From: Gemmatimonadota bacterium
Lineage (GTDB): Bacteria > Latescibacterota > UBA2968 > GCA-2709665
Direction: 5' to 3'
Assembly (NCBI GenBank): GCA_028873695.1
Contig: JAPPNU010000062.1
Span: forward strand, 321,057-363,140
DNA: 42,084 nucleotides
Part shown: in pieces, positions 34,416 through 42,084 of the stretch
Layout: each line of letters opens with the position of its first letter
How positions within the stretch are numbered: the stretch's first letter is position 1
Translations under genes and position numbers: made by a program
Notes under the pieces: generated by a model
The model's database searches: none
What the model was told of the DNA's origin: nothing
Seen by the model: the letters and a program-made list of their open reading frames with translations, nothing else

Positions 34416-35714
34416 TCAATCCGCGGGAACCATCTCCGGCGCTTTGCGCGCGAAGGTGTCGATGGGCGGGAGGTTGCGGTCGGGACCGGGTTCGAGCTGG
34501 CGGGGACCAACCAGGATGTCCAGGTTGTCCCGCATTTCGGCCATGTCAAGGTACGCGGTGGACGCTTCCACTTCGCCCAGGTCCAGCGTGTTCCTGATCC
34601 AGAGCACCTTTGCGTCGACGGGTTCGACGAGCCCGACGGATTCGAGCGCGACGTCCAGCGCTGCTTCGTCGGTGGGGAAGTGGATGGGGATGGAGGCGGC
34701 CGGGGGGTGCTGGCCGGTAATGGCGTTGATATTCGTTGCGTGATAGTCGATTTTTTCAACCAGCCGGTCCGTGGTGAATTCCGCCATGCCGATGCCCACG
34801 GCGTTGCCGTGGGTTTTTTCCGTAAGGTCCCTGACAAAGATCCGCAGGACGCGGGGCGCGTCACCGTCCAGCGCCCGGCGTTCGTTGCGCTTGCGCCCCA
34901 CCACGTTGGTATCGATGCCGGAGCCGCTGATGTCTTTACCCATCTCGTCGATGATCAGCAGGTCCACTTCGTCGAACGGCAGCCGGGGGCACCAGGCCTT
35001 GGCCTTGACCAGCAGTTCCTTCTCGGCGCTTTCGAAGTCCCGCGCGGGAACCGCGGCAATCTGTGCGGTTTCGTCGTAACCGTTTTCAAGCAGGGCGACA
35101 CCGAACGAAATCGGCATCTTTTCCCGGACCGTCTTTCCCACAATCCGCACGATCTTGTCGAAGGAATGATGGATAATGGCGCGGTGGTAGATCGTCGCGC
35201 CCCTGTGCTTGCCCAGGCCGATGAGCATCATCTTCATCAGGCCGCTTTCGATCTCGCCCACGAAGCCCGTGTGAGGCTTGACCCGGTTGACGACGACGAC
35301 GTGGTCGGCCTCGGAGGCATATTTGTCGAAATAGACGGGCATGCCGAAATCGGTGACGCCGATTTCGATCACGTCCATCGAGGACCTGACGGGGGCGCCG
35401 ACCGCAGCCTCGGTGATGCCGTATTCGGCAAGAATCCCGGCCTGACCCTCGGCTGTGCCGCCGCCGTGGCTGCCCATGGCCGGAACGATAAACGGCTTTG
35501 CGCCCAGCGCGACCATTTCGTCGACAATCGTCGCGATGACCGTGTCCAGGTTGGCGATGCCTCTGGACCCGGCGGCGATCGCAACCGTGTGCCCGGGCCT
35601 GATGGTTTCACCGGGGTTGAGATTCCGGATCTCGCGCCGGGTGGCGCCGGGTATATCGTCGACGCGCGGCGCGTCGAAACGCTGGCGGATCCGAAACATG
35701 TGGGGGTATTGCAT
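34416..35714 (-). CDS. LarA-like (DUF2088) protein
   Basis: This 432-residue protein is related to the N-terminal domain of the lactate racemase LarA. Visible family stretches are IAAGSRGIAN, FIVPAMGSHGGGTAEGQ, VVVVNRVKPHTGF and LMKMMLIGLGKHRGA. In LarA, related loops bind the nickel-pincer cofactor and substrate. The cofactor genes larB, larC and larE are not in the window, so racemase activity on lactate is doubtful; malate or other hydroxyacid racemases exist in the family. GGAGG lies 6 bases before the ATG. It follows the iron alcohol dehydrogenase on the same strand after a 284-base gap. Confidence 0.82.
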   Translation of the reverse strand: MQYPHMFRIRQRFDAPRVDDIPGATRREIRNLNPGETIRPGHTVAIAAGSRGIANLDTVIATIVDEMVALGAKPFIVPAMGSHGGGTAEGQAGILAEYGITEAAVGAPVRSSMDVIEIGVTDFGMPVYFDKYASEADHVVVVNRVKPHTGFVGEIESGLMKMMLIGLGKHRGATIYHRAIIHHSFDKIVRIVGKTVREKMPISFGVALLENGYDETAQIAAVPARDFESAEKELLVKAKAWCPRLPFDEVDLLIIDEMGKDISGSGIDTNVVGRKRNERRALDGDAPRVLRIFVRDLTEKTHGNAVGIGMAEFTTDRLVEKIDYHATNINAITGQHPPAASIPIHFPTDEAALDVALESVGLVEPVDAKVLWIRNTLDLGEVEASTAYLDMAEMRDNLDILVGPRQLEPGPDRNLPPIDTFARKAPEMVPAD

Positions 35715-35998
35715 TTGGGGCCTCCGGTCGTAGAGGACGAACGTCAGAATCCGGGTCTCGCATTGACCGCGATTGGAAAAAAGACAACAGTCAATTTACC
35801 ACAAAAAGCACAAGAGGCACAGAAGAGGACGGCGCCAGAACGGGGAATTGAGGTCGTTCATAAGGTTGAAATTTCCCTTCACGTCCAGTGACTTCAGGTA
35901 TCCGGGATCATTGACGTCAGTTCGCCTTTGTTCTTCTGTGTATATTCGACACTCAGGTCCCCGGAAAACTGCGAATCAAGGTGAGATGCGAAGGCTAA

Positions 35999-37156
35999 TC
36001 ACATGGCGGCTTCGTAGAGGCCGATGATGTCCTCGAGCGTGGTGTGGCGGGGGTTGATCTGGATATTTCCGCTCTTCATCGCGTCTTCCGCAAGCACGGA
36101 AATACCTTCGGGCGCAACGCCCACGTCCGTGAGCGTGTCAGGAATGCCCACGTCCGAAGCCAGCGACTGCACCGCTTCCACGGCGACGTCGGCGGCTTCC
36201 ACGTGGGACAGGCCGTCGATATTCTCACCCAGCGCGGCGGCGACGTCGGCGAACCGTTCCGGGCACGCGACTTTGTTGAAGTCCATGACCCGTGTGAGCA
36301 GGATGGCGTTAGCGACGCCGTGAGGGACCCCATAGTGACCGCCCACGGCGTGCGACATCGCGTGCACGTTACCGAGGCGCGTCTGCGAGAAGGCGATGCC
36401 CGCCATATTGCTCGCCAGCAGCATCTGTTCCGTGGCTTCGTAATTGTGATGACTCGCCGCGGCCTGCCGGAGGTGTTGCGCGATCAGCCGGATCGCGTGC
36501 AGCGCCAGGCCGTCGGCTATCGGGTTGGAGGCGCGTGCGACGTAGGACTCTATCGCATGAGTGAGCGCGTCCATGCCGGTTGCGGCGGCGATGGGCATGG
36601 GCAGGGCGACGGCTACATTGGCATCCAGAATGCCGACGTCGGGAATGACATGCGGGCCACTCACGCTGGCCTTGAAGTGGTTGTTGTCCGTGACGACGGC
36701 GAACGGGGTCACTTCACTGGCCGTGCCGTAGGTAGTGGGTACGCAAAGCAGGAAGGGCACCCGTTTCCGGCCCTTCAGGATACCGATGTGGTCTTCAATT
36801 CGCCCTCCGTTTGCGGCCAGCACCCCGGCGCACTTGGCGGTGTCCATCGAAGAACCGCCGCCGACGGCCAGGAGCCAGTCACAACCTGCTGATTCGTAAA
36901 GATCGAAACAGGCCTGGACGACGTGGACCGGAGGGTTTTCTTCAACGCCGTCGTATACCGTAAACGGCATTGCCGCGGCCTCCAGGGCGCCGAGCGCCTG
37001 CTGGGTCACGCCGGCTTTGACGAGTCCCCTGTCGGTAACGACGAGGGCTTTTTTCTCTGTTCGTTCCGAGAGAATCCCCGGGATCTCCGAGACGCTCCCG
37101 CGGCCGACGAAAAGGCGCGTGGGGGAATGGAAAGTGAAGCCTTTCTGGTCCGTCAC
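35999..37156 (-). CDS. Iron-containing (group III) alcohol dehydrogenase
   Basis: This 385-residue NAD(P)-dependent dehydrogenase would oxidise an alcohol or reduce an aldehyde or keto compound. The nucleotide-binding GGGSSMD is at 99-105. The metal ligands are probably D196 and H200 (GMDALTHAIE), H265 (GNVHAMSH) and H279 (GVPHG), all in family spacing. The length is normal. Its own promoter lies at 37205-37233. The group includes lactaldehyde, butanol, 1,3-propanediol and hydroxyacid-oxoacid enzymes. Together with the LarA-like gene downstream, a role in hydroxyacid metabolism is plausible but unproven. Confidence 0.94.
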   Translation of the reverse strand: MTDQKGFTFHSPTRLFVGRGSVSEIPGILSERTEKKALVVTDRGLVKAGVTQQALGALEAAAMPFTVYDGVEENPPVHVVQACFDLYESAGCDWLLAVGGGSSMDTAKCAGVLAANGGRIEDHIGILKGRKRVPFLLCVPTTYGTASEVTPFAVVTDNNHFKASVSGPHVIPDVGILDANVAVALPMPIAAATGMDALTHAIESYVARASNPIADGLALHAIRLIAQHLRQAAASHHNYEATEQMLLASNMAGIAFSQTRLGNVHAMSHAVGGHYGVPHGVANAILLTRVMDFNKVACPERFADVAAALGENIDGLSHVEAADVAVEAVQSLASDVGIPDTLTDVGVAPEGISVLAEDAMKSGNIQINPRHTTLEDIIGLYEAAM

Positions 37157-37204
37157 GATTTGGGCTCCGTCAATGAACGTGAGATTCAGGGCATGTCATT
37201 TCAT

Positions 37205-37233
37205 AATTTAGGCGTAAGGTCAATTGCAGACAA
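37205..37233 (-). promoter_or_regulatory. Promoter for the iron alcohol dehydrogenase gene
   Basis: On the minus strand TTGTCT (37233-37228), 17 bases and TAAATT (37210-37205) lie about 50 bases before the ATG. The -10 box equals that of aroC. Confidence 0.6.
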
Positions 37234-37260
37234 GCGGATTCAGCAGTCGGGAAAAATAGC

Positions 37261-37332
37261 TATCAGCCGTCAGCCGTCAGCGAAAGCAGAAGGCAGCGAT
37301 CAGCTGTCAGCCGTCAGCCGTCAGCCATCAGC
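37261..37332. repeat. Degenerate CAGCCGT heptamer array
   Basis: Two clusters of CAGCCGT, CAGCTGT and CAGCCAT units flank an imperfect centre (GAAAGCAGAAGGCAGCGAT). This is short-tandem-repeat style intergenic DNA. Confidence 0.65.
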
Positions 37333-37443
37333 TTGAATCAAAGACAAAACCAGTCGATGTCAGCACCGTGAAGCGCAAGGGCTGAAGGGGGTGCAAGCGA
37401 CACGGACCGGCGATATCCATTCGCGGATGTCCGGTTTTTGTAG

Positions 37444-37463
37444 GGGCGACCGGCCGGTCGCCC
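37444..37463. repeat. REP-like 20-base perfect palindrome
   Basis: GGGCGACCGG is followed directly by its complement CCGGTCGCCC. The preceding GTAG matches the leader of the REP-like copies at 20559, 20642 and 20904, so it looks like a variant of that family with different inner bases. Confidence 0.65.
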
Positions 37464-37557
37464 TTGCAGATAACCTGCGCCCACACCCGATCAAACACAA
37501 GGGTTGCCCATGCGAATCCAACGATAGTGAAACGAAGACAGGACAACCGATCCAGAA

Positions 37558-38571
37558 TCAGAAGATCTTGCCGATTTCGTCCCGGTCGAATTCGGGAAGG
37601 TCGCCAACCGTATCGTTAGCGTGGAGCTTGAGCCCGAATTCGGGCGGTTCCGCGCGGGCGACGATCTCGCAGGGGATGCCGGCGGTCCGGATGGCGCTTC
37701 GGACCCGCCCGGCGTCTGACGGCGCCAGGCCGATCAACAGCGCGCCGGAGGAGATGACGCCCAGCGGATCGAGCCGGAACGCATCGCAGAGGAGACGCGT
37801 TTCTTCCGAGGCGAATAACGCTTCCGCTTCCACGGACAGGCCGCAGCCCGAAGCGGCGGCCAGTTCCCGAAGCGCGGTGGCAACACCCCCTTCGGTGGGG
37901 TCGTGCATCGCGTGGACCGACGCGGTTTCGCAGGCGATGCGCGCCTCTTCGAGGATGCTGATCCCGGGGTCGCGAAGGTATTCGCGCGCTGCACTCAGGT
38001 GGTTGGGATCGAACCCCTTGTCGCGCAGTTCGGTTTCTTTCTCTCTGGCCAGAATCGCCGTGGCTTCGATCCCCAGCCCTTTTGTAAGCAGAATACTGTC
38101 GCCCGGCTGCAGTCCGCTGGACCGGACGAGGCGCTCCCGGGCAACTTCGCCCAGCATCTGGCCGACGACGATCGGACGGTCCAGACCGGCGGTGATTTCG
38201 GTGTGGCCGCCGCATAGTGAGACGCCGATTTCACCCGCGGCGCGTCGCAGCGAGTCGAAGATGTTCCGGACCAGCGATTCGCCTGTCCGGTCTTCCGGCA
38301 GGAGGAGGGTGGCCAGGAACCAGCGGGGAACGGCCCCCATCGTCGCAATGTCATTGGCGTTGACGTGGACCGCGTAGTGGCCGATTTCGTCCGTGGCGAA
38401 GGTGATGGGGTCGGTCTTCACCACCAGGCAGGTCCCGCCAAAGTCAATAACGGCGGCATCCTCGCCCACCTGCGGCCCGACCAGGATACGTTCGTCTTCG
38501 GCGGTACATTCGCGCAGCAGGCCCGAGAGCATGTCCAGCGGAAGTTTGCCGGGTGGCAGGAAGGCACACAT
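37558..38571 (-). CDS. AIR synthase-related (HypE/ThiL/SelD-like) protein
   Basis: This 337-residue protein of the PurM/HypE/SelD/ThiL ATP-binding superfamily begins MCAFLPPGKLPLDML, as HypE-like relatives do. VGPQVGEDAAVIDFG is the ATP/metal-binding strand. VHVNANDIATMGAVPRWFL, LCGGHTEIT and MHDPTEGGVATAL are superfamily hallmarks. The last residues do not show the HypE cysteine tail (it ends DRDEIGKIF), and no hydrogenase genes are near, so it is not a standard HypE. The start at 38571 is chosen by homology and because the promoter at 38627-38655 lies upstream of it but inside a longer open frame. The substrate is unknown. Confidence 0.85.
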   Translation of the reverse strand: MCAFLPPGKLPLDMLSGLLRECTAEDERILVGPQVGEDAAVIDFGGTCLVVKTDPITFATDEIGHYAVHVNANDIATMGAVPRWFLATLLLPEDRTGESLVRNIFDSLRRAAGEIGVSLCGGHTEITAGLDRPIVVGQMLGEVARERLVRSSGLQPGDSILLTKGLGIEATAILAREKETELRDKGFDPNHLSAAREYLRDPGISILEEARIACETASVHAMHDPTEGGVATALRELAAASGCGLSVEAEALFASEETRLLCDAFRLDPLGVISSGALLIGLAPSDAGRVRSAIRTAGIPCEIVARAEPPEFGLKLHANDTVGDLPEFDRDEIGKIF

Positions 38572-38626
38572 ATCCGAAAGTTGAATGAGATGAGAGGAAC
38601 CGGGCGCGCTTTTCGCCCTCGAAATT

Positions 38627-38655
38627 ACGATAGGCCAATTCCCGGGGGTTGTCAA
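38627..38655 (-). promoter_or_regulatory. Promoter for the AIR synthase-related gene
   Basis: On the minus strand a perfect TTGACA (38655-38650), 17 bases and TATCGT (38632-38627) lie about 55 bases before the ATG at 38571. Confidence 0.7.
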
Positions 38656-38679
38656 CCGTTTTGGGCGTTCATGCCGGGA

Positions 38680-39738
38680 TCAGGATGCGAAGCAGGACCG
38701 GAGCGCCGTCGTTCGGGGATCGCCGCAGAGGGGTATCGACAGAATGCGTCGCAGTTGCGCCAGGCGCGCTTCCGGGTTCCGCCACCTCTCCAGCAGCGGA
38801 TGACCGGGATCCGGCAGGGCGTCGAGGAGCGTCCGTGCGGCCAGGAGGTGGAAGACAAAGTGGTGTCCATCCAGCAGCGCCTCGATCTCAGCCAGCGGTT
38901 CGGCACGGTATTCCGATGCAAGCGCGGCATAACGCGCGGCCAGAGCAGGCGTCAGCACGCTGCGGATTCCCCCGTCCGGGCGTCCGGCGCCGTGGGAGGT
39001 AGTGTACTGCGTGAGCCGGCGTTCGGGCCAGTCCCAGCCGATCCTGGAGAACTCGATGAAACGGAGCGATCGGGCGGCCGGGTCGATCACGATGTTGCGG
39101 GCGTTGTAGTCGGTAGGGCCGGGCAGCGGCGCCGCCTGCTCGAGGAATTGGAGAAGTTCGGTGAACGTACCTGACATCGCGGCGTATCGCTTTCCATCCG
39201 CCGATCCCGAGAGCCGGCTGCAAAGTCGCGGCAGGGCCGAGGCGAGACTTCCGGTTGTTCGGCGCCACGTCCGGCGCAGGTCTCCCGGATAGCAGCCGGG
39301 GAACGTCCGCGGGGCGAAATCGTCGCTTCGTGCGCAAAAGAGGGACTGAATCCGCGAAAAGCCCTCGACGACAAGACGGCCGCAGGCTCCCGTGGCGCCC
39401 TCCTGGCAGACGTCGTCGAGCGTACGGTCGCCGCACCATTCGAAAAAGACCAGGTCGTGTTCGGTATCGGCGGCGTAGAGCCTCGGGACCGGCGCCCCGG
39501 AGAGACGCGCGTGCACAAGCTGTTCAACGGCCAGCATATCGTGAGGTTCGCCGCGTACCAGGGGAGCGAAAACGTGCTGCTTTGCAATGAGAAATGAACC
39601 GTCACCGAGGGCGACTTTCCAGACGTTCGGGTGACCGGGGAGGCTCCGGACACATGCAACCGCGGACCCACCGCGAACGGCGGCGGGAGCGATCCGCCTG
39701 ACGGCCTCGATCGTCGTTTCGGAGGAAGGCGCGCGCAT
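38680..39738 (-). CDS. Aminoglycoside phosphotransferase-like kinase, divergent
   Basis: This 352-residue protein has a kinase-like layout: K53 in FLIAKQH as a candidate ATP lysine, a hinge-like LVFFEWCGDRTLDD near 96-109, and a catalytic-loop-like D210-YNAR-N215. The metal-binding aspartate of the next strand (usually IDFE or IDWE) appears replaced by E229 in RFIEFSRIG, so activity may be altered. The start at 39738 is 17 bases after the DUF362 stop; a longer open frame would overlap that gene. It is probably cotranscribed with the DUF362 and UbiA-like genes. The substrate is unknown, and small-molecule or lipid-head-group phosphorylation is possible. Confidence 0.6.
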   Translation of the reverse strand: MRAPSSETTIEAVRRIAPAAVRGGSAVACVRSLPGHPNVWKVALGDGSFLIAKQHVFAPLVRGEPHDMLAVEQLVHARLSGAPVPRLYAADTEHDLVFFEWCGDRTLDDVCQEGATGACGRLVVEGFSRIQSLFCARSDDFAPRTFPGCYPGDLRRTWRRTTGSLASALPRLCSRLSGSADGKRYAAMSGTFTELLQFLEQAAPLPGPTDYNARNIVIDPAARSLRFIEFSRIGWDWPERRLTQYTTSHGAGRPDGGIRSVLTPALAARYAALASEYRAEPLAEIEALLDGHHFVFHLLAARTLLDALPDPGHPLLERWRNPEARLAQLRRILSIPLCGDPRTTALRSCFAS

Positions 39739-39754
39739 GGAACCCGGTGCAGGT

Positions 39755-41026
39755 TTACTTCCGCTGAATCTGCCGTTTTCGCAGCGTAAGGAATTCCGGG
39801 GCTTCGCGAATACAGGAGACAAGGATGCGAAGGGAACGCCTGAAGGCATTGAATCCGGTCCGGCGAATCTCGGCCGCGGCATCCCCAACCGTGTCGAATC
39901 CGTCGTCCGCGGGGGTCAGACGCTCCCAGTTCCTGAAGAGCCTGCCCCAGTCGCTTTCCAGCACATCCCGCATTCGTCTTCGCGCCAGAAACGGATACCA
40001 GAAGGTGTCGTGGTAGAGAACGCTGGCGAGGTAGGACCACGGCGCAAGGAAGGTCTTGAGAGACCACTCGACGGGCTTCTTGAGTGGTCCCCAATAGATC
40101 TTGTGCTGCATTCGGGATGCGAACGTCATCTTGCGGAAGGGACCCGCGAACCGCCAGTTCTCTTCGGCCGCGGCGGCATCGCCCAGAATCCGAATCCCGC
40201 GCGGGTCGCCGCAACCCAGGCCCCGGTCGTGGGCGAGACGGATGTATTTGATCGAAAGCGGATCCAGGCCCATCATTTTGGCGGCGACCGCGTCGATGGC
40301 CACCTGGTCCGCGCTCGCAAGGATGACGTTCTTCGTATAGGGTATCATGCATCGGGGTCCGGGGCCGTCTCCCGCGAACGTACCGTCCATCACCGCGAAT
40401 ACGCCGGGATGGATTTTTTTCTGGATCATCAGCAGGTCCACGAGGGTCTCGTGAATCACCGGATGGGTCCAGTGGCGCCGTTCGTTCAGCAGACCGCCGA
40501 AGGCGTTTTTCATGGCGCCTGTCGTGGTCGTAAATACGTGGGTCTTTACGGTGGGCAGGTGGACGATGTTTTCACCGATCAGGCGCCGGGGAATGTGGAA
40601 GCCGTCGGGATAGACCTGGTTCAGGCAGAGGAACCCGTCCGCCAGGTCGCCCACCGCGTCGCGTACGTGGATCCATTCCTCTCCTTCGTAGAGGTGGATA
40701 TTCCGCAGGCCGTGGGCGTTTACCACGTGGACCTGCTTGTTTTCCCGTTCGCCCAGCCGGGCGTCGATGACGACCGTCCGGTTGTGACAGGCGTGGATCA
40801 GGTCCTTACGATAGCCGTCCCTTGCCATGGCGCGGATCACGCCCTCGAGCTGCCACGGTGTCGTGGAACTGCCGGGATAGAAAAAATGCCAGGAAATATT
40901 GACTTTCAGGGCGGTGTCGAGCTTTCTGTCAAGGACGTCCTGGTACCCCGCCAGGTTCAGGAGCCTGTGGTAGTCTTTCAGGACCGTTTCAGGTCCGGTT
41001 TTCAGAACGGCGACCCGGCTCTGCAT
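39755..41026 (-). CDS. DUF362 domain-containing protein
   Basis: This 423-residue protein belongs to the DUF362 family, whose members are often found with or fused to ferredoxin domains. Family stretches are VAVLKTGPETVLKDYHRLL at the start, ALKVNISWHFF, IVHLPTVKTHVFTTTTGAMKNAFGG and ASADQVAIDAVAAKMMG. No iron-sulfur Cys motif is visible, so it is the plain form. The C-terminal 110 residues, rich in aromatic and basic residues, look specific to a subgroup. ATG 41026 is chosen because the family sequence begins there; the frame runs on into the UbiA-like gene. Function is not established. Confidence 0.85.
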   Translation of the reverse strand: MQSRVAVLKTGPETVLKDYHRLLNLAGYQDVLDRKLDTALKVNISWHFFYPGSSTTPWQLEGVIRAMARDGYRKDLIHACHNRTVVIDARLGERENKQVHVVNAHGLRNIHLYEGEEWIHVRDAVGDLADGFLCLNQVYPDGFHIPRRLIGENIVHLPTVKTHVFTTTTGAMKNAFGGLLNERRHWTHPVIHETLVDLLMIQKKIHPGVFAVMDGTFAGDGPGPRCMIPYTKNVILASADQVAIDAVAAKMMGLDPLSIKYIRLAHDRGLGCGDPRGIRILGDAAAAEENWRFAGPFRKMTFASRMQHKIYWGPLKKPVEWSLKTFLAPWSYLASVLYHDTFWYPFLARRRMRDVLESDWGRLFRNWERLTPADDGFDTVGDAAAEIRRTGFNAFRRSLRILVSCIREAPEFLTLRKRQIQRK

Positions 41027-41081
41027 AACAGGCGCTTTCGTACGATGTGGGATCCGGGCGATAAAAGCAGAAAGGTCGGGA

Positions 41082-41951
41082 TTACTTGAAATAGAGCAGG
41101 GAAAAAACGGCAAGGAACCAGAGGCCGCCGTTGATCAGCAGCGATGGATCGCCCAGTATGGTTGAGGATGGATTGCCGCCCTGGTTCCTGGCATAGACCA
41201 GATAGAGGTAGCGCAGAAGTCCGTAGATCACGAAGGGTATGGTGAGATTGAGATGCGGCGTACCGAGTTTCTGTGCGACGTCGGGCGACATGGTGTACAA
41301 CGCGTATGAAACGAGGGCCCCCGCGGTGACGACGGCGATCATCTGATCCAGGAACCGCGGCGTGTATTCATCCAGAATGCGGCGATGTCCTCCCGCACCG
41401 GATTCAAGGAGGATCAGTTCCTGCCGGCGTTTGACGAATCCCATGAACAGCGCCAGCAACACGGTGCACAGGATGAGCCACGAGGAAATCTCCACGACGA
41501 TGACCAGTGCGCCCGCGATGGCCCGCAATAGATATCCGGAAGCGACGATCATCACGTCCAGGATGACGACGTGTTTAAGATAGAGAGAATAGGCGACGTT
41601 CATCAGCCCGTAAGCGAGCAGAACCCATCCAAATGAGGTACTCAGCAGAAATGCCGGCGGAAGCGCCAGGAGGGTGATTACGATGGCGGCGGCGGACGCC
41701 GCTCCGGGGCTCAACAGGCCCGATGCAATCGGCCGGTTGCGCTTCTCCGGGTGACGGCGATCGGATTCGACGTCTCGAATGTCATTCAGAAGGTAGACCG
41801 CGCTCGACATGAGGCAGAAGAGGACGAACGCGGCGCCGCTGCGCAACAGATAGCGCCCGTCGAGCAGGTGGGCTGAAAAGACCAGCGGCGCGAGTACGAA
41901 AACGCTTTTTATCCACTGGTTCGGCCGGAGGGATCGAAGAAGAGGATGCAT
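41082..41951 (-). CDS. UbiA-family prenyl-phosphate phosphoribosyltransferase
   Basis: This 289-residue polytopic membrane enzyme resembles decaprenyl-phosphate phosphoribosyltransferase, which joins PRPP to a polyprenyl phosphate for cell-wall or glycan pentoses. The N-terminus LRPNQWIKS is typical of that branch. The first Asp-rich motif NDIRDVESDRRHPEK (56-70) binds magnesium and diphosphate, and YSLYLKHVVILDVM follows. Eight to nine hydrophobic segments are visible. It ends 55 bases before the DUF362 start and probably heads that operon. Its epimerase partners are not in the window. An octamer repeat array begins 10 bases upstream of its ATG, so the promoter is either in or beyond that array. 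Confidence 0.85.
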   Translation of the reverse strand: MHPLLRSLRPNQWIKSVFVLAPLVFSAHLLDGRYLLRSGAAFVLFCLMSSAVYLLNDIRDVESDRRHPEKRNRPIASGLLSPGAASAAAIVITLLALPPAFLLSTSFGWVLLAYGLMNVAYSLYLKHVVILDVMIVASGYLLRAIAGALVIVVEISSWLILCTVLLALFMGFVKRRQELILLESGAGGHRRILDEYTPRFLDQMIAVVTAGALVSYALYTMSPDVAQKLGTPHLNLTIPFVIYGLLRYLYLVYARNQGGNPSSTILGDPSLLINGGLWFLAVFSLLYFK

Positions 41952-41960
41952 AGAAGAAAC

Positions 41961-42084
41961 GAGAATACGAAAAGACGAAACTACGAGAATACGAAAAGAC
42001 GAAAGGCGAAAAGACGAGACTACGAGACTACGAGACTACGAGACTACGAGACTACGAGACTACGAGACTACGAGACTACGAGAC
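41961..42084. repeat. Octamer tandem array, running off the window end
   Basis: From 41961 to 42015 there are seven degenerate units (GAGAATAC, GAAAAGAC, GAAACTAC, one shortened to GAAAGGC). From 42016 to the end about 8.6 perfect copies of GAGACTAC follow. The array lies just upstream of the UbiA-like gene and probably caused the contig to end. Confidence 0.9.

Larger units (their letters stand above)
37157..37557. other. 401-base non-coding region with promoter, heptamer array and palindrome
   Basis: It contains the alcohol dehydrogenase promoter, the CAGCCGT array at 37261-37332 and a 20-base perfect palindrome at 37444-37463. Short open frames read through these repeats and are not credible genes. 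Confidence 0.65.

Noticed and set aside
34293..35891. 532-codon plus-strand frame opposite the LarA-like gene
   Set aside because: The minus strand encodes clear LarA-like motifs; the plus frame is rich in His, Asp and Val as expected of an antisense shadow.
35796..35940. CACAGAAGA in opposite orientation at both ends (35818 and 35931), reminiscent of common ACCACAAAG-type interspersed repeats
   Set aside because: Only a 9-base match in one place; not enough to claim an element without other copies.
37261..37332. CRISPR array
   Set aside because: Units are 7 bases without spacers, and there are no cas genes in the window.
37391..38377. 328-codon plus-strand frame over the AIR synthase-related gene
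   Set aside because: It reads through a palindrome and antisense to a gene with conserved motifs; its composition is Ser/Arg/Pro-rich and shadow-like.

Overview
The window is a GC-rich bacterial contig, probably a metagenome-assembled fragment. It is cut inside an acyl-CoA ligase at the left edge and inside a tandem repeat at the right edge. The gene mix points to an uncultivated FCB-type lineage. It includes a creatininase-family hydrolase, a SelA-like enzyme, an enolase-superfamily protein, a sulfatase, a DUF362 protein, a LarA-like protein, a dockerin-like domain and very long 24-residue LRR proteins. Latescibacterota, Poribacteria or Gemmatimonadota would fit. This placement is inferred from gene content; there is no rRNA, and I see no tRNA.

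Layout. Positions 1-2682 (minus) hold aroC followed by an acyl-CoA ligase. Positions 2921-11016 (plus) hold a tight seven-gene run behind one strong promoter: creatininase-like, SelA-like PLP enzyme, amidohydrolase, enolase-superfamily, M20 hydrolase, 2-hydroxyacid dehydrogenase and sulfatase. It looks like a catabolic pathway for a sulfated, amide-bearing or acidic small molecule. Positions 11056-13240 (minus) hold a LytR_C protein, rsfS and mtnA. Positions 13332-16631 (minus) hold a small secreted protein, carA and pyrC. Positions 16807-20506 (plus) hold a secreted transglutaminase-like protein and a heparinase-like protein. Positions 20507-21154 are a non-coding stretch with four REP-like palindromes, a terminator and a promoter. 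Positions 21155-28134 (plus) hold a giant secreted dockerin-LRR-metalloprotease split by a one-base frameshift. Positions 28246-33453 (plus) hold a 1735-residue exonuclease-RecQ-UvrD fusion helicase. From 33563 to the end (minus) come an orphan VapB-like antitoxin, a decayed small ORF, a LarA-like protein, an iron alcohol dehydrogenase, an AIR-synthase-like protein, a phosphotransferase-like protein, a DUF362 protein and a UbiA-type prenyl-phosphate phosphoribosyltransferase.

Regulation. Eight promoters can be read by eye. All have a TTGACA-like box, exactly 17 bases, and a TATCTT/TAAATT-like box, and they sit where the chosen gene starts predict. Intergenic regions carry several unrelated short repeats: REP-like palindromes, a CAGCCGT heptamer array, a three-armed polypyrimidine repeat and a GAGACTAC octamer array.

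The best candidates for something under-described are the three-activity helicase fusion, the five-module LRR metalloprotease and the transporter-less catabolic run.
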